From positions 1,984,001 to 2,048,000 of the forward strand of contig NZ_CP152389.1 in assembly GCF_038806765.1 (NCBI RefSeq): a stretch of 64,000 nt of DNA, in the 5' to 3' direction. Origin of the DNA: Mucilaginibacter sp. CSA2-8R. GTDB taxonomy: Bacteria > Bacteroidota > Bacteroidia > Sphingobacteriales > Sphingobacteriaceae. Position 1 is the stretch's first letter, and each line of letters opens with the position of its first letter. This document shows, in pieces, positions 18,802 to 29,180 of the stretch. Position numbers and translations under genes: made by a program. The notes under the pieces are model-generated. The model was not told the DNA's origin, ran no database searches, and saw only the letters and a list, made by a program, of their open reading frames with translations.

Positions 18802-20340
18802 ATGAAAAAGATCGTCGTGTTTCTCTTTCTATGCTTTTTTAACCGGATGATGGCGCAGCAACAACCTGCAGTCAATCAATATCCAATGCCTGTCACATTC
18901 ACAGCTGAGCAGGATCATGAGCAAATGATGAAGCAGTTAGGCATAAAAGCTTTGCGCCCGGGACCAAGCGGAGATGAGAAATCGCCTAATCATGCTAATT
19001 ATGATGAGGCGCTGGCCAATCCTTATCCAAACTTACCAGCGGTACTCACCTTCAAAAACGGTAAACCGGTAACTACACCCGGGCAATGGTGGAAACAGCG
19101 CCGACCAGAGTTAGTAGAAGATTTTGAGCGGGAAGTGTACGGCCGTATTCCTCAAAATGTGCCGAAGGTAACCTGGCAAACCAAGGTAACCGATAAGGAG
19201 TTTGTAGGCTTTACACCGGTTATTGCCAAACAGCTGATTGGTCGGGTTAATAATTCTGCCTATCCGTTAATTAATGTAAACATCCAGATGACGTTGGTTG
19301 TACCGGCTAATGCTAAAAAGCCGGTACCGCTGCTCATGATGTTTGCACCCAGTGCATTGCCCGCACCGGCACAGCCACCAAAAGAAGACTTGGAAGCAAT
19401 AAACAATGCCTTAAAGGAAATATTAATAAAGGCACATCCCGAATTAAAGGAGGTGTTTGACCATTATCCTGCTTATAATTCTATTGCTGCTCAAAGTTAT
19501 GGTGTTAATCCGTTTGCACCTCGTGGCCCTGGTGATCCGCCTGCGGCACAGCAACTTATAGCTGGCGGCTGGGGATACATCTTGATTGACCCAAACAGCA
19601 TTCAGGCTGATAATGCTGCCGGATTAACCCGCGGTATAATTGGGTTGGTTAATAAAGGCCAGCCCCGTAAGCCTGAAGACTGGGGCACCTTGCGTGCCTG
19701 GGCCTGGGGCGCTGCCAGGGCATTAGATTATCTGGAAGCTAGTGAACCTATGATTGATGCCAGGCATGTCGGCATTGAAGGTGTATCGCGCTATGGCAAA
19801 GCCGCTTTAGTAACAATGGCGTTTGAGCCTCGTTTTGCTATGGGGTTGATCGGCTCATCAGGCGAGGGCGGCGCCAAGTTGCACCGTCGTAACTTTGGCG
19901 AGGCGGTTGAAAGTTTGACTGGCGGAGAGTATTACTGGATGGCCGGTAATTTCTTGAAATATGGTGCAGCTGATGCTACCTTCGGCAGTAAAACCGCTAA
20001 TGATATTCCGGTTGATGCTCACGAGTTAATAGCATTGTGCGCTCCGCGCTTAACTTTTATAAGCTACGGTGTGCCCGAGCAGGGCGATGCCAAGTGGCTG
20101 GACCAGCAGGGTAGTTACATGGCAACTGTTGCAGCAGGTTCGGTTTTTAAATTACTTGGCGTTAAAGACCTGGGTGTTTCAAATAATTATCAAACCGAAA
20201 AGATGCCGCCGGTAAACACTGGTCTGTTAGATGGGCATCTGGCCTGGCGTCAGCATGATGGCGGACATACCGATGCACCAAACGTTAAATACTTTATTAA
20301 GTGGGCTAATGATATGATGGCCTCCGACTCAAAAAAATAA
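18802..20340 (+). CDS. CE15-like 4-O-methyl-glucuronoyl methylesterase (glucuronoyl esterase)
   Basis: The 512-residue secreted alpha/beta hydrolase (signal peptide ending MMAQ) resembles bacterial family CE15 glucuronoyl esterases, which cut the ester between lignin and the glucuronic acid of xylan. The nucleophile is Ser329 in EGVSRYGKAAL, followed by the family segment GSSGEGGAKLHRRNFGE. A late His in WRQHDGGHTDAPN would complete the triad. The stop codon overlaps the start of the next gene by one base (TAATG), so translation of the two is probably coupled. The pairing with GH115 and GH10 fits attack on lignin-linked glucuronoxylan. Confidence 0.88.
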   Translation: MKKIVVFLFLCFFNRMMAQQQPAVNQYPMPVTFTAEQDHEQMMKQLGIKALRPGPSGDEKSPNHANYDEALANPYPNLPAVLTFKNGKPVTTPGQWWKQRRPELVEDFEREVYGRIPQNVPKVTWQTKVTDKEFVGFTPVIAKQLIGRVNNSAYPLINVNIQMTLVVPANAKKPVPLLMMFAPSALPAPAQPPKEDLEAINNALKEILIKAHPELKEVFDHYPAYNSIAAQSYGVNPFAPRGPGDPPAAQQLIAGGWGYILIDPNSIQADNAAGLTRGIIGLVNKGQPRKPEDWGTLRAWAWGAARALDYLEASEPMIDARHVGIEGVSRYGKAALVTMAFEPRFAMGLIGSSGEGGAKLHRRNFGEAVESLTGGEYYWMAGNFLKYGAADATFGSKTANDIPVDAHELIALCAPRLTFISYGVPEQGDAKWLDQQGSYMATVAAGSVFKLLGVKDLGVSNNYQTEKMPPVNTGLLDGHLAWRQHDGGHTDAPNVKYFIKWANDMMASDSKK

Positions 20341-21170
20341 TGTGTTTTACCATGAGATTTATTTTATCAAGATTCTTTTGCACAACGGTTGTATTGCTGC
20401 TAATGGTTATACATTCTCAGGGTCAGATTAACGCCTGGAATAACAAACAGTGCGCTGTTGTTTTGACATATGATGACGCTATTGATATTGACCTGGACAA
20501 TGTTATTCCGGCTTTAGACTCTATGAAGTTTAAAGCTACCTTTTACTTGATCGGTTCGTCGCCGGTGTTGGCAAAGCGCATGAATGAGTGGCGCAGGGCC
20601 GCCAAAAATGGCCACGAGTTAGGTAATCATGCTTTGTTTCATCCATGCGATGGCAGCCTGCCCGGACGCAGCTTTGTTTCGCCCGACCATGATCTGAGTA
20701 AATACACCATTGGCAGGGCCGTAGATGAGATACGCATCAATAATGTACTGCTCAAAGCTATTGACGGGAAAGACCGGCGCACCTTTGCATATCCGTGCGG
20801 AGACTTGAAAATTGGCGATGAGTACTTCTATCCTCAATTAAAAAATGATTTCGCCGGTGCGCGCGGGGTAACGGCCGGCTTTAAACAGGCCGCACAAGTA
20901 AAATTGGACGATATTAATAGCTATTTTGTGACTAACGAGTCTGCCGAACAGATGATTGATTTGGTTAAAAAAGCGATGGCCAGTCATGCCTTGCTGGTGT
21001 TTTTATTTCACGGTGTAGGTGGTGGCCATAGCATTAACGTAAGCCTGGACAAACACAAAAAACTACTCCAGTTTTTAAAGCAAAACGAAAAGCAAATTTG
21101 GATAGCACCTATGGTTGATGTAGCAGAGTCCATTCAGGCATATCAGGCTAAGGCAGGTGCCGGCAAATAA
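20340..21170 (+). CDS. Polysaccharide deacetylase (NodB-homology, CE4-type), probable xylan or oligosaccharide deacetylase
   Basis: The 276-residue secreted protein has the NodB fold. Motif 1 is TYDDAIDID, whose two aspartates supply the base and a metal ligand. Motif 2 is HELGNHALFHP, whose histidines bind metal, and FAYPCGD is motif 3. A FHGVGG segment near the C-terminus supplies the late His. The first Met overlaps the previous stop codon; Met5 at 20352 gives a cleaner signal peptide. CE4 enzymes remove acetyl groups from chitin, peptidoglycan or xylan, and the neighbours here favour xylan (inference). Confidence 0.85.
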   Translation: MCFTMRFILSRFFCTTVVLLLMVIHSQGQINAWNNKQCAVVLTYDDAIDIDLDNVIPALDSMKFKATFYLIGSSPVLAKRMNEWRRAAKNGHELGNHALFHPCDGSLPGRSFVSPDHDLSKYTIGRAVDEIRINNVLLKAIDGKDRRTFAYPCGDLKIGDEYFYPQLKNDFAGARGVTAGFKQAAQVKLDDINSYFVTNESAEQMIDLVKKAMASHALLVFLFHGVGGGHSINVSLDKHKKLLQFLKQNEKQIWIAPMVDVAESIQAYQAKAGAGK

Positions 21171-21218
21171 ATTTAATTTTTATTACCTATAGAGCGTTTA
21201 AAAAAATAAGTATACTGT

Positions 21219-22889
21219 ATGTTTAAAAAAGCATTTCTATTATTGACGGCATTTTGCCTGATCTTTAACCTCGTTGATGCGCAAACCACGCGTTTAGTAA
21301 ATCCGATATTGGCAGGATTTTATCCTGACCCAAGCATCATCAAAGTAGGAAAAGATTATTACCTGGTAAATTCAACATTCGCCTATTTTCCGGGTATTCC
21401 GATTTTTCATAGCACCGACCTCAAAAACTGGAAACAGATTGGCAACGTGATTGACCGCCCGTCGCAAATGAATTTTATGGGCGATAGGGTAACCCGTGGT
21501 TTATTTGCTCCGGCTATTAACTATCATAATGGAACCTTTTATATTACCTGTACACAAATTGACCACAAGGGTAACTTTGTAGTAACTGCTAAAAATCCGG
21601 CCGGCCCCTGGAGCGATCCGGCTTTTTTACCATCGGTTAGAGGGATAGACCCGTCGTTATTTTTTGACAAAGACAAAGCCTATGTGGTATATAACGGTGA
21701 TGCGCCTGATTATAAACCTTTATACTCAGGTCATCGTACCATCCGGATGAATGAGTTTGATCCTGTTAAGTTAACCGCTTCGGCCGAAAATCAGATTTTG
21801 GTAAACGGCGGTGTCGATATCAGCAAAAAACCGGTTTGGATTGAAGGTCCGCATATTATGAAAGTTGGTAACTGGTATTACCTGTACGCTGCTGAGGGCG
21901 GTACTTCGGTTAATCACTCCGAAGTTGTGCTGCGGAGTAAATCTGCCACCGGGCCTTTTGTTCCTTATGAGAATAATCCCATCCTGACCCAACGCGGATT
22001 ACCTGCCGACCGCAAAGACCCGGTAACATCTGCCGGCCATGCCGATTTTGTAGAAGGACCTGATGGAAAATGGTATGCTATATTTTTAGCTGTACGCCCT
22101 TACGAAGACGATTATTATAACACCGGCCGCGAAACATTTATTGCACCAGTGACCTGGAAAGATGAGTGGCCGGTTATAAACGCTGATGTTAAAGAGATAC
22201 AATACAGCTATGCCACTAACATTAAAGAAAATAAAACCCCTGGCTTGCAACCGCAAAGCGGAAATTTTAAATATTCGGTAGCACTGAATAAGCCGCTTGA
22301 TTACTCGTTTTTGTTTTTAAGAACATCAGACCCATCGTGGTACAGCATTGGTAAAGATGGCCTGACCATGAAACTTAAATCCGAAACATGTGCGGGTACC
22401 GGCAACCCGGCATTTATTGCCAAACGTCAGCAACACTTAAATTGCAGCTTTGATACCGAGTTAAGCTTTGACACTGATAAAGCCTATGAAAAAGCCGGTT
22501 TGGTAATATTCCAAAACGAAGAGCATTACTATTACATCTGTAAATCAGTTGACGAAAAACAACGCCCGGTAGTACAGCTTTACAAAAGCGGCAAAGCAGG
22601 CGAAACAGAGCTGTTAACCGAGCAGCCCCTAACGGCTAATGCACAAGGCAAATTGCAGCTACGCATCAGGTCAAACGGTGCCTTTTATGCTTTTGACTAC
22701 GCCACAACAGCCGGAAAGTGGACTACACTTAAAGATAACGTAGATGGCAAGTTTTTGAGTACGCATACTGCCGGCGGATTTGTGGGCTGCGTGTTTGCCT
22801 TGTACGCTACCTCTAACGGTAAAGAAACTACCAGTACGGCTAAATTTACCCGCGTAGATTACGCTGGCAACGATAGCGTTTACCGTTAA
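21219..22889 (+). CDS. GH43 beta-xylosidase/alpha-L-arabinofuranosidase with C-terminal GH43_C2-type beta-sandwich
   Basis: The 556-residue secreted enzyme has a signal peptide ending NLVDAQ. It has a five-bladed propeller with the three GH43 acidic residues: Asp37 in YPDPS (base), Asp144 in GIDPS (pKa modulator) and Glu209 in WIEGPH (acid). The last 200 residues form the beta-xylosidase C2-type domain (LDYSFLFLRTSDPSWYSIGKD). Such enzymes release xylose or arabinose from oligosaccharides. The gene lies 48 bp after the deacetylase and is closed by a terminator, so it probably ends the esterase operon. Xylosidase versus arabinofuranosidase cannot be decided from sequence. Confidence 0.93.
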   Translation: MFKKAFLLLTAFCLIFNLVDAQTTRLVNPILAGFYPDPSIIKVGKDYYLVNSTFAYFPGIPIFHSTDLKNWKQIGNVIDRPSQMNFMGDRVTRGLFAPAINYHNGTFYITCTQIDHKGNFVVTAKNPAGPWSDPAFLPSVRGIDPSLFFDKDKAYVVYNGDAPDYKPLYSGHRTIRMNEFDPVKLTASAENQILVNGGVDISKKPVWIEGPHIMKVGNWYYLYAAEGGTSVNHSEVVLRSKSATGPFVPYENNPILTQRGLPADRKDPVTSAGHADFVEGPDGKWYAIFLAVRPYEDDYYNTGRETFIAPVTWKDEWPVINADVKEIQYSYATNIKENKTPGLQPQSGNFKYSVALNKPLDYSFLFLRTSDPSWYSIGKDGLTMKLKSETCAGTGNPAFIAKRQQHLNCSFDTELSFDTDKAYEKAGLVIFQNEEHYYYICKSVDEKQRPVVQLYKSGKAGETELLTEQPLTANAQGKLQLRIRSNGAFYAFDYATTAGKWTTLKDNVDGKFLSTHTAGGFVGCVFALYATSNGKETTSTAKFTRVDYAGNDSVYR

Positions 22890-22929
22890 AAGTAGTTGGA
22901 CTGGTCAACGCCAAAAATATTCTGTTACA

Positions 22930-22963
22930 AAAAAGCGGCTCCTATACAGGGAAGCCGCTTTTT
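22930..22963. terminator. Bidirectional hairpin terminator after GH43
   Basis: An 11-bp stem (AAAAAGCGGCT with AGCCGCTTTTT) encloses a 12-nt loop, with A- and T-runs in the arms. It lies between the convergent GH43 gene and the phytase-like pseudogene. Confidence 0.88.
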
Positions 22964-22977
22964 GTTTAAGGATGAGG

Positions 22978-24272
22978 TTATAATAATTTCAGTTTTACAA
23001 AGTAGATGGTGTTATGGTCTACCTTATTGGTTGCCGGTAATATTTTAGCGGCAAACGTGTTAGAGCCGTTGTCAACCACACCAAAATCGTCGTCGTTTGA
23101 TATAGCGAGGATGTTGCCCGGTAAAAGGGCCAGACCTTCTGCTTTATCGTGAGGGTAAACGTTTGGCAGGTCTTTAAGTAAATCTAAAACCAGGGTTTTG
23201 CTAACCGGCGTAATGCCTGCGGTAGTTAAGCCCGAAAGGTTGTTCAACTCTTCTACAGTTTTGCCGCCGTATAATTTTCCGTTTGTGCCGTTACTGGCGT
23301 CAGATATATCTGTGGCCTGGCTGATGTCTGTCTTGTAAATCCGTTTAAAGGTTGACGGGTTGGTAGGAGCGCCGCCGTACAGGCCATCGCGCTCAATAGT
23401 TAAAAAGGTAGTGGCATTCACGGCTACAATCTCGCTTACGCCGGTAATGGAGGTGTTCTCCATCAAATAAGCGTATTGTTTGGTTGCACCACTGGCAATA
23501 TCAAAAGTAAGGATACGTAAAACTAACGAGTTTGCAACTGCTGATTTTGAAGGATTATACATCGGCGATTGCATAATGCCCACTAATGTTTTCCCGTCTG
23601 GCGTGATGGTTAAGCCTTCCATACCGCGGTTTGCACGACGGGTAGCAAATACAGCCGGAATTTTACGGCCGCCGGTACCGCTGCCAAAAGGGTTAATACG
23701 CTCAATGGTTTTACCGGTGCATCAAAGTGAACAATGTGCGGGCCGTACTCGTCGCTTACCCAAAATGTACCATCAGCTAAACGAACCATACCTTCAGAGT
23801 CGATGCCATCAGCACTTGGCGCTATCACCTGGTCGTTAAGGTCATAGGTAGTTTCGCCGGATGCACCCATACCGGCAGGGTTGGGTAAGCCGTTTAATTT
23901 GATACCGGCCGCATTTTTAAATTCTATCACCTGCTCTAAAACCAGTTTGCCGTCTTTGAGGCGGTATTTGCCAATCTCGGGGCAAAAATCAGGACGACCA
24001 ATGATGATGGAGTTGTTGGCTGTGCCTGCCACATTTGGGCCGCGGTCCGTCATCAAATAAAATACATCAGGTTCGTTTGGGTCGGCAGCCATAGCCGAAC
24101 CAAAACCGCCATTATAAACTTTAACGCCTTGTGCAGTGGTATAAAGTACGGCCGGGTCTGTTGCCTCGGCCATGTCAGGGTAAGTAAAAGATTCGCTGTC
24201 ATTATGGTGCTTTTTACACGCGGTAAAGCCCATTGCGGCTACAGCCAAAGTGCATAGTAACTGTTTCTTCAT
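22978..24272 (-). pseudogene. Frameshifted esterase-like/phytase-family lipoprotein
   Basis: The N-terminal part (23610-24272) starts with a lipoprotein signal (Cys19 in GFTACKKHHND) and matches the 'esterase-like activity of phytase' family with FYLMTDRGPN, DSEGMVRLADGTFWVSDEYGPHIVHFDA. The frame then goes wrong after HFDA. The remainder reads on in another frame as TGKTIERINPFGSGTGG and NRGMEGLTITPDGKTLVG, to SNDDDFGVVDNG near the end. One missing base near 23717-23722 accounts for the break, and restoring it gives about 431 residues. No other lesion is seen, so this is either a very recent mutation, a programmed or slippage event, or a sequencing error. Intact relatives act on phosphate or other esters. 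Confidence 0.85.
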
Positions 24273-24570
24273 TTGTTTGCTTTTACCTGAATTTTGCTAC
24301 AAAAAAAGAATTGTGATTTTAAGTTAACATTAAGCAAGTAACAACATTATAACTTCTTAACCGGCCACCCATTTGGCCTCAATGTGAACGCATATCAAAG
24401 CCTCGTGTATGTCTTTAATATTGATGGTTTCGGATGCTGAAGTGATAGAGATAGAGATTGAGAGTAACCTTTAAACTGCATTGAGCAAGCTCGCTGGAGC
24501 ATTGGGTGATTGTTTATGATTGGCTCGATACAATACGACGACGGGTTGTTATGTAAACAGTATGGAGTGC

Positions 24571-25395
24571 TTACTCGTGTAAGACCAATATGGCTTTTAC
24601 AGTTTTATTCATCACCTGGTTTACAGTACTGCGGGTAAATAAGCGGTATACAATGTTGTGGTGGTGTTTTACCAAACATAAAATGTCGGTTTTATGAGTT
24701 TCAATAAACTGAAGTATACCGGTAGAGGCACTGCTGTTTTGGATGTTATGAAACTCAAGATCCGTTTGTGGTAGTAATTCTTTCAGCCTGATTTCGCTGT
24801 TAACAGTAGCTTTTTCATTCGGTTTTTCGGTTACATACAGCACCTGAATTTTGTCAGAGCCAGCGGCTTGCGTAAGTTCATTCAGGGCGTTTACATCTTC
24901 GGCAGATAAGCGTGTGGTAAAATCAGTAGCCAGGGTAATCATGGGTACTTCGCTAAAGTTGCTTTCCAGCGGAATAATTAAGGTTGGAGTTTTGAACTTG
25001 GTTACAATCATGCTGGTATTACTGCCTACAATACCACTAATACCGGTTGATCCCATAATGCCCATCACCAGCATTTCAACCGGGTTGGAGGTGACATAAC
25101 GGGAAATCACGGTTCGCAAAAAGCCGACATCACAAAGTGTAGTTACCTGTACATCCGCATAATCTGAATCGGAGGTATATCCTGCTGTCCATTCTTTAAG
25201 TGCCTGGCGCTTGTTATTGTAATATGCCTCAATAAAAATAGCGTTGTAAGTGCTGTTGTTTATCCCTTCGGTAGGGTGAATAGCATGGATAACGCAGATG
25301 TCTCTATCCAAAATCAAGGCCAGTTTCATGGCATAAACTAAAGCGTTACCGGCACACTTCGAAAAATCGGAAGCTACAAGAAGTTGTTTTTTCAT
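24571..25395 (-). CDS. Tandem universal stress protein (UspA family)
   Basis: The 274-residue cytoplasmic protein holds two Usp folds. The first (about residues 1-145) begins KQLLVASDFSKCAGNALVYA and carries the nucleotide-binding loop MGIMGSTGISGIVGSNTS. The second (about 150-274) starts PMITLATDFT and has a less complete loop. Double-Usp proteins of this size are common in Bacteroidota. It starts 6 bp after the phosphate transporter stop codon on the same strand, so the two are co-transcribed. A role in modulating transport or stress response is possible but not shown. Confidence 0.9.
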   Translation of the reverse strand: MKKQLLVASDFSKCAGNALVYAMKLALILDRDICVIHAIHPTEGINNSTYNAIFIEAYYNNKRQALKEWTAGYTSDSDYADVQVTTLCDVGFLRTVISRYVTSNPVEMLVMGIMGSTGISGIVGSNTSMIVTKFKTPTLIIPLESNFSEVPMITLATDFTTRLSAEDVNALNELTQAAGSDKIQVLYVTEKPNEKATVNSEIRLKELLPQTDLEFHNIQNSSASTGILQFIETHKTDILCLVKHHHNIVYRLFTRSTVNQVMNKTVKAILVLHE

Positions 25396-25401
25396 GACGG
25401 T

Positions 25402-26826
25402 TTAGATAAACAGGTGAAATAACATGAACAATAAGGCTGCCAAAATAATGGCTACGGGCAGTGTTAATATCCAGGCAATGGCAATGCTTTTAAGCGTATT
25501 ATTATTGAGATTACCCTTGCCGCCAGATGCCACCATAGACCCGGCAATGCCGCTGGATAGCACATGCGTAGTACTAACAGGCAGACCGAAGGCCGTACTC
25601 AAACCAATAGTAGATGCTGCCACAATTTCTGACGAGGCGCCTTGCGCGTAATTAAGGTGCTCGTTACCAATTTTTTCGCCAATGGTAACTACAATCCGTT
25701 TCCAGCCAATCATGGTACCTAATCCTAGAGAGAGCGAAATAATAGCAATCACCCATAACGGCGCAAAATCCGTTACGTGCTCTAACTCACTTGCGCTGGA
25801 AGCCAGTGTATGCTTGTCCTGATCGGAAAGTTTTAGCTGGTGCTCTTTCTCAATAGCTTTAATATCTGTAATAATAGTTTCTACCTGCTTGCGATAGCTG
25901 TACGTTTTGGCAATATCTGTCTCGTTTTTTGCCGCCAGCGATGCTTCTGTTTTACGGATGGCTGTCTTTAAATTATTAACTACTTTCTTTTCCTCCTCAT
26001 TAGTCACCCAGGTTTTGTTCAGCACCTGTTGTGTTTGTTCTAAAGCAGCTTTTACCTTGGCATTAGGTATTTTGTGATTTACTGCAAAACGGGCAGGCAG
26101 AAACGCAATTAAAATAAGCATAAAAAGGCCAACACCCTTTTGCCCGTCATTACTGCCATGAAAAAAGCTAACCAGGGTACAGGTAGTGATAAGGAGTAAA
26201 CGTATGAAAATAGGAGGACGGTCATTTTCGCCGGAGGGGATATGAAAGAGTGAATGCGATTTGGTAACATGTTTTAGAAACAACATCAGCACTGCCGCTG
26301 CACCAAAACCTAATACCGGCGATACGATAAGCGAGGTGCCTATTTCTTCGGCCTTGCCCCAGTTAACGCCGGGGCCGTTATAATACCAAGTAAAAGCAAG
26401 GCCGGCACCAATCATTGCACCAATCATTGTATGTGAGCTGGAGCATGGAATACCTAAATACCAGGTGCCTAAATTCCAGATGATGGAGGCCAGTAAAACC
26501 GCCAGTACCAAACAGGCACCCACGCTAACCGGCAGTGTCATCAATGTATCTAATGGTACCAGTTTCAAAATACCCATAGCTACGCTGACACCACCTAAAC
26601 ATACACCCAAAAAATTCCACGTGCCTGACCACGGAATAGCGTAAACAGGCTTTAGCGCCTTGGTATAAATAACAGTGGCCACGGCATTAGCCGTATCATG
26701 AAAGCCGTTTACAAATTCAAATCCGGCTACGGCCAGTATACATACCAGGAAAACAACAAGCAGGTATCCGCTTAAATTAGTTTGTCCTAAAAATGGCAAA
26801 ACAACACCGAGAGCTGTAGGAAACAT
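25402..26826 (-). CDS. PiT-family inorganic phosphate transporter
   Basis: The 474-residue integral membrane protein belongs to the PHO4/PiT family of low-affinity phosphate symporters. The two family signatures are present: GFEFVNGFHDTANAVATVIYTKAL near the N-terminus and the repeat-related FFHGSNDGQKGVGLFML, with GLPVSTTHVLSSGIAGSM in the C-terminal half. A central hydrophilic stretch (about 250-355, rich in Lys, Glu and Thr) is predicted cytoplasmic. A Usp gene follows immediately. The gene is divergent from the pentose phosphate operon across a 333-bp region. Phosphate supply would suit sugar phosphorylation, but this link is conjecture. Confidence 0.94.
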   Translation of the reverse strand: MFPTALGVVLPFLGQTNLSGYLLVVFLVCILAVAGFEFVNGFHDTANAVATVIYTKALKPVYAIPWSGTWNFLGVCLGGVSVAMGILKLVPLDTLMTLPVSVGACLVLAVLLASIIWNLGTWYLGIPCSSSHTMIGAMIGAGLAFTWYYNGPGVNWGKAEEIGTSLIVSPVLGFGAAAVLMLFLKHVTKSHSLFHIPSGENDRPPIFIRLLLITTCTLVSFFHGSNDGQKGVGLFMLILIAFLPARFAVNHKIPNAKVKAALEQTQQVLNKTWVTNEEEKKVVNNLKTAIRKTEASLAAKNETDIAKTYSYRKQVETIITDIKAIEKEHQLKLSDQDKHTLASSASELEHVTDFAPLWVIAIISLSLGLGTMIGWKRIVVTIGEKIGNEHLNYAQGASSEIVAASTIGLSTAFGLPVSTTHVLSSGIAGSMVASGGKGNLNNNTLKSIAIAWILTLPVAIILAALLFMLFHLFI

Positions 26827-27159
26827 GAATTTTAGTTTGTGAGCACAACAGCTTTATAGGCTGTAAAACTAAATTCAAAATTCAGAATTAGTCGTTCTAA
26901 AAATGTGCGGTAAACGTTAACAAATTGTTACTATATGAAACTTAATGTTGTTTTTGTAAACATGGTTGCTTTCATATTTATAACATCAGCAATCATTCAG
27001 TTTTATGATTGGTAATTCGACGTGTTTTAAGGCAATCTGCCAACTATGACAGTGCGCTGATTAAGTTATCATTAAAACCTCGCACTATTGAAAACAAGTT
27101 CTTCAAAAAAAAGTTGAAACTCCAACGGTATTATGCTGATAATTTTTTAAATCGAGATT
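26827..27159. other. Divergent promoter region between the phosphate transporter and the pentose phosphate operon
   Basis: These 333 bp are AT-rich and carry no gene that I recognise. Promoters for both directions must lie here, but I found no clean TAnnTTTG box. No hairpin terminator or palindrome of the TGCAATCGATTGCA type is present. Confidence 0.45.
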
Positions 27160-29175
27160 ATGTCAACAAACCAGTCATCAGACATTGAACAACTAACCAT
27201 TAACACGATTCGTTTTTTAGCAACCGATATGGTGCAAAAAGCTAACTCCGGTCACCCCGGGTTACCTTTAGGTGCCGCGCCGATGGCATATGTGGTTTGG
27301 AATCGTTTTTTACGTTTTGATCCAAAAGAGCCAAAGTGGCCTAACCGCGATCGTTTTGTATTGTCGGCGGGCCACGGTTCTGCATTATTATATGCATTAC
27401 TCCATCTATATGGCTACGATTTACCTATGTCGGAGCTTGAAAAATTCCGTCAGTTAGGTTCAAAAACCCCTGGGCACCCTGAGTCAACCAACACACCGGG
27501 CATCGAAGTAACTACCGGTCCATTGGGTCAGGGTTTCGGTAATGCTGTGGGTATTGGCATGGCCGAAGAGTTTTTGGCAGCTAAATATAACTTGGCAGAT
27601 GCCAAAATCATAGATAACTACACTTATTGTTTAGTAAGTGATGGTGATTTGATGGAAGGCGTAGCATCTGAAGCTGCATCGTTAGCAGGTCACCTCAAAC
27701 TGGGCAAACTGATTTTTTTATATGACGATAATAAGATATCGTTGGACGGACCGACTGATCTGGCTTTTACAGAAGACGTGCCTGCTCGTTTCGATTCATA
27801 CGGCTGGCAAACCTTAACGGTAGAAGACGGCAATGATTTGATTGCTATTGAAAATGCTATTTTACAGGCGCAAGAAGAAAAGCAACGTCCAACACTCATT
27901 TCAGTAAAAACCATCATTGGGTATGGTAGTCCGCAAGAGGGTACCAACAAAGTTCACGGCAGTGCCTTGGGCGAAGAAAACCTGAAAAAAACGAAAGAGT
28001 TTTTTGGTTGGGATCCCGAAAAAATGTTTTTTGTTCCCGACGGTGTAAGAGAGCACACTGCGCAGGCGATTGAAAAAGGTACTAAACTGCATAACGAGTG
28101 GAAAGCGCAGTTTGAAGAATACAAAAAAAATAACCCCGAACTGGCTCAAAATTTTGCCACCAGTCAGGACGGCAAATTGCCCGAAGGTTGGGATGCACAA
28201 ATGCCAACCTTTAAGCCAGGCGAGCAGTTAGCTACCCGTCAGGCATCCGGTAAAGCTATTGAGGCTTTACGCGCTACTATTCCATGGTTACTAGGTGGTT
28301 CGGCCGACTTGTCAAGCTCTACGGAAACGCCGGGTAAAGATGGTTCAGACAGTTTCCAGCCGGGCAATTACGGTGGCCGCAACCTTTGGTTCGGCGTACG
28401 TGAGCACGGTATGGGCGCCATTTTAAATGGTATGGCCTCATACGGCGGTACCCGCGTTTTTGGCGGCACATTCTTAACATTCTCTGATTACATGCGCGGA
28501 TCAATCCGTTTGGCTGCATTAACACACGCCCCAGTTACTTACGTGTTTACACACGATAGTATTGCACTGGGCGAAGATGGCCCAACTCACCAACCGGTAG
28601 AGCAGGTAACGTCACTGCGTTTAACACCAAACTTGACGGTGTTGCGTCCGGCAGATGCTAACGAAACTGTGGAAGGCTGGAAGGTGGCTATGAGCCGCTT
28701 GCGTGGTCCGGTAGCATTAATTCTGTCAAGGCAAAAATTACCGATCATCGATCAGGAAAAATATGCACCGGCATCCAACGTATGGAAAGGTGCTTATATA
28801 TTAAGCGAAGCTAAAAATAGCACACCAGATATCATCTTGATTGCCACCGGATCTGAGGTTCATTTAATACTTGAAGCGCAGGAAAAATTGGCTGCCGAGG
28901 GCATAAATGCACGCGTAGTAAGTGCTCCATCGCTCGAGATATTTGCTCAGCAGGATGAAGCTTACCAGCGCGAGGTGTTACCAAAAAATCTTACGAAACG
29001 TTTAGCTGTAGAGGCAGGCGTTACCTTGCCATGGTACAAATATGTTGGCCTCGAGGGTGATATTATTGGTATCGACAGTTTCGGTGATTCGGGCGAGGGT
29101 AACGCAGTATTGGCACATTTTGGCTTCACTACCGAAAATGTAGTAAAAAGAGCTAAAGCGCTTATCAATAAATAA
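27160..29175 (+). CDS. tkt: Transketolase, full length
   Basis: The 671-residue protein has normal family length (about 660-680) with all three domains. The N-terminal ThDP domain shows [37 protein letters not shown] and the cofactor motif [15 protein letters not shown] through DDNKISLDG. The pyrimidine domain has the catalytic Glu in [12 protein letters not shown] and the [12 protein letters not shown] loop. The C-terminal domain runs from about residue 540. It interconverts xylulose 5-phosphate, ribose 5-phosphate, sedoheptulose 7-phosphate and related sugars. It starts a gene run with rpiB 5 bp downstream, so this is the head of a pentose phosphate operon. Confidence 0.97.
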   Translation: MSTNQSSDIEQLTINTIRFLATDMVQKANSGHPGLPLGAAPMAYVVWNRFLRFDPKEPKWPNRDRFVLSAGHGSALLYALLHLYGYDLPMSELEKFRQLGSKTPGHPESTNTPGIEVTTGPLGQGFGNAVGIGMAEEFLAAKYNLADAKIIDNYTYCLVSDGDLMEGVASEAASLAGHLKLGKLIFLYDDNKISLDGPTDLAFTEDVPARFDSYGWQTLTVEDGNDLIAIENAILQAQEEKQRPTLISVKTIIGYGSPQEGTNKVHGSALGEENLKKTKEFFGWDPEKMFFVPDGVREHTAQAIEKGTKLHNEWKAQFEEYKKNNPELAQNFATSQDGKLPEGWDAQMPTFKPGEQLATRQASGKAIEALRATIPWLLGGSADLSSSTETPGKDGSDSFQPGNYGGRNLWFGVREHGMGAILNGMASYGGTRVFGGTFLTFSDYMRGSIRLAALTHAPVTYVFTHDSIALGEDGPTHQPVEQVTSLRLTPNLTVLRPADANETVEGWKVAMSRLRGPVALILSRQKLPIIDQEKYAPASNVWKGAYILSEAKNSTPDIILIATGSEVHLILEAQEKLAAEGINARVVSAPSLEIFAQQDEAYQREVLPKNLTKRLAVEAGVTLPWYKYVGLEGDIIGIDSFGDSGEGNAVLAHFGFTTENVVKRAKALINK

Positions 29176-29180
29176 TTGCT

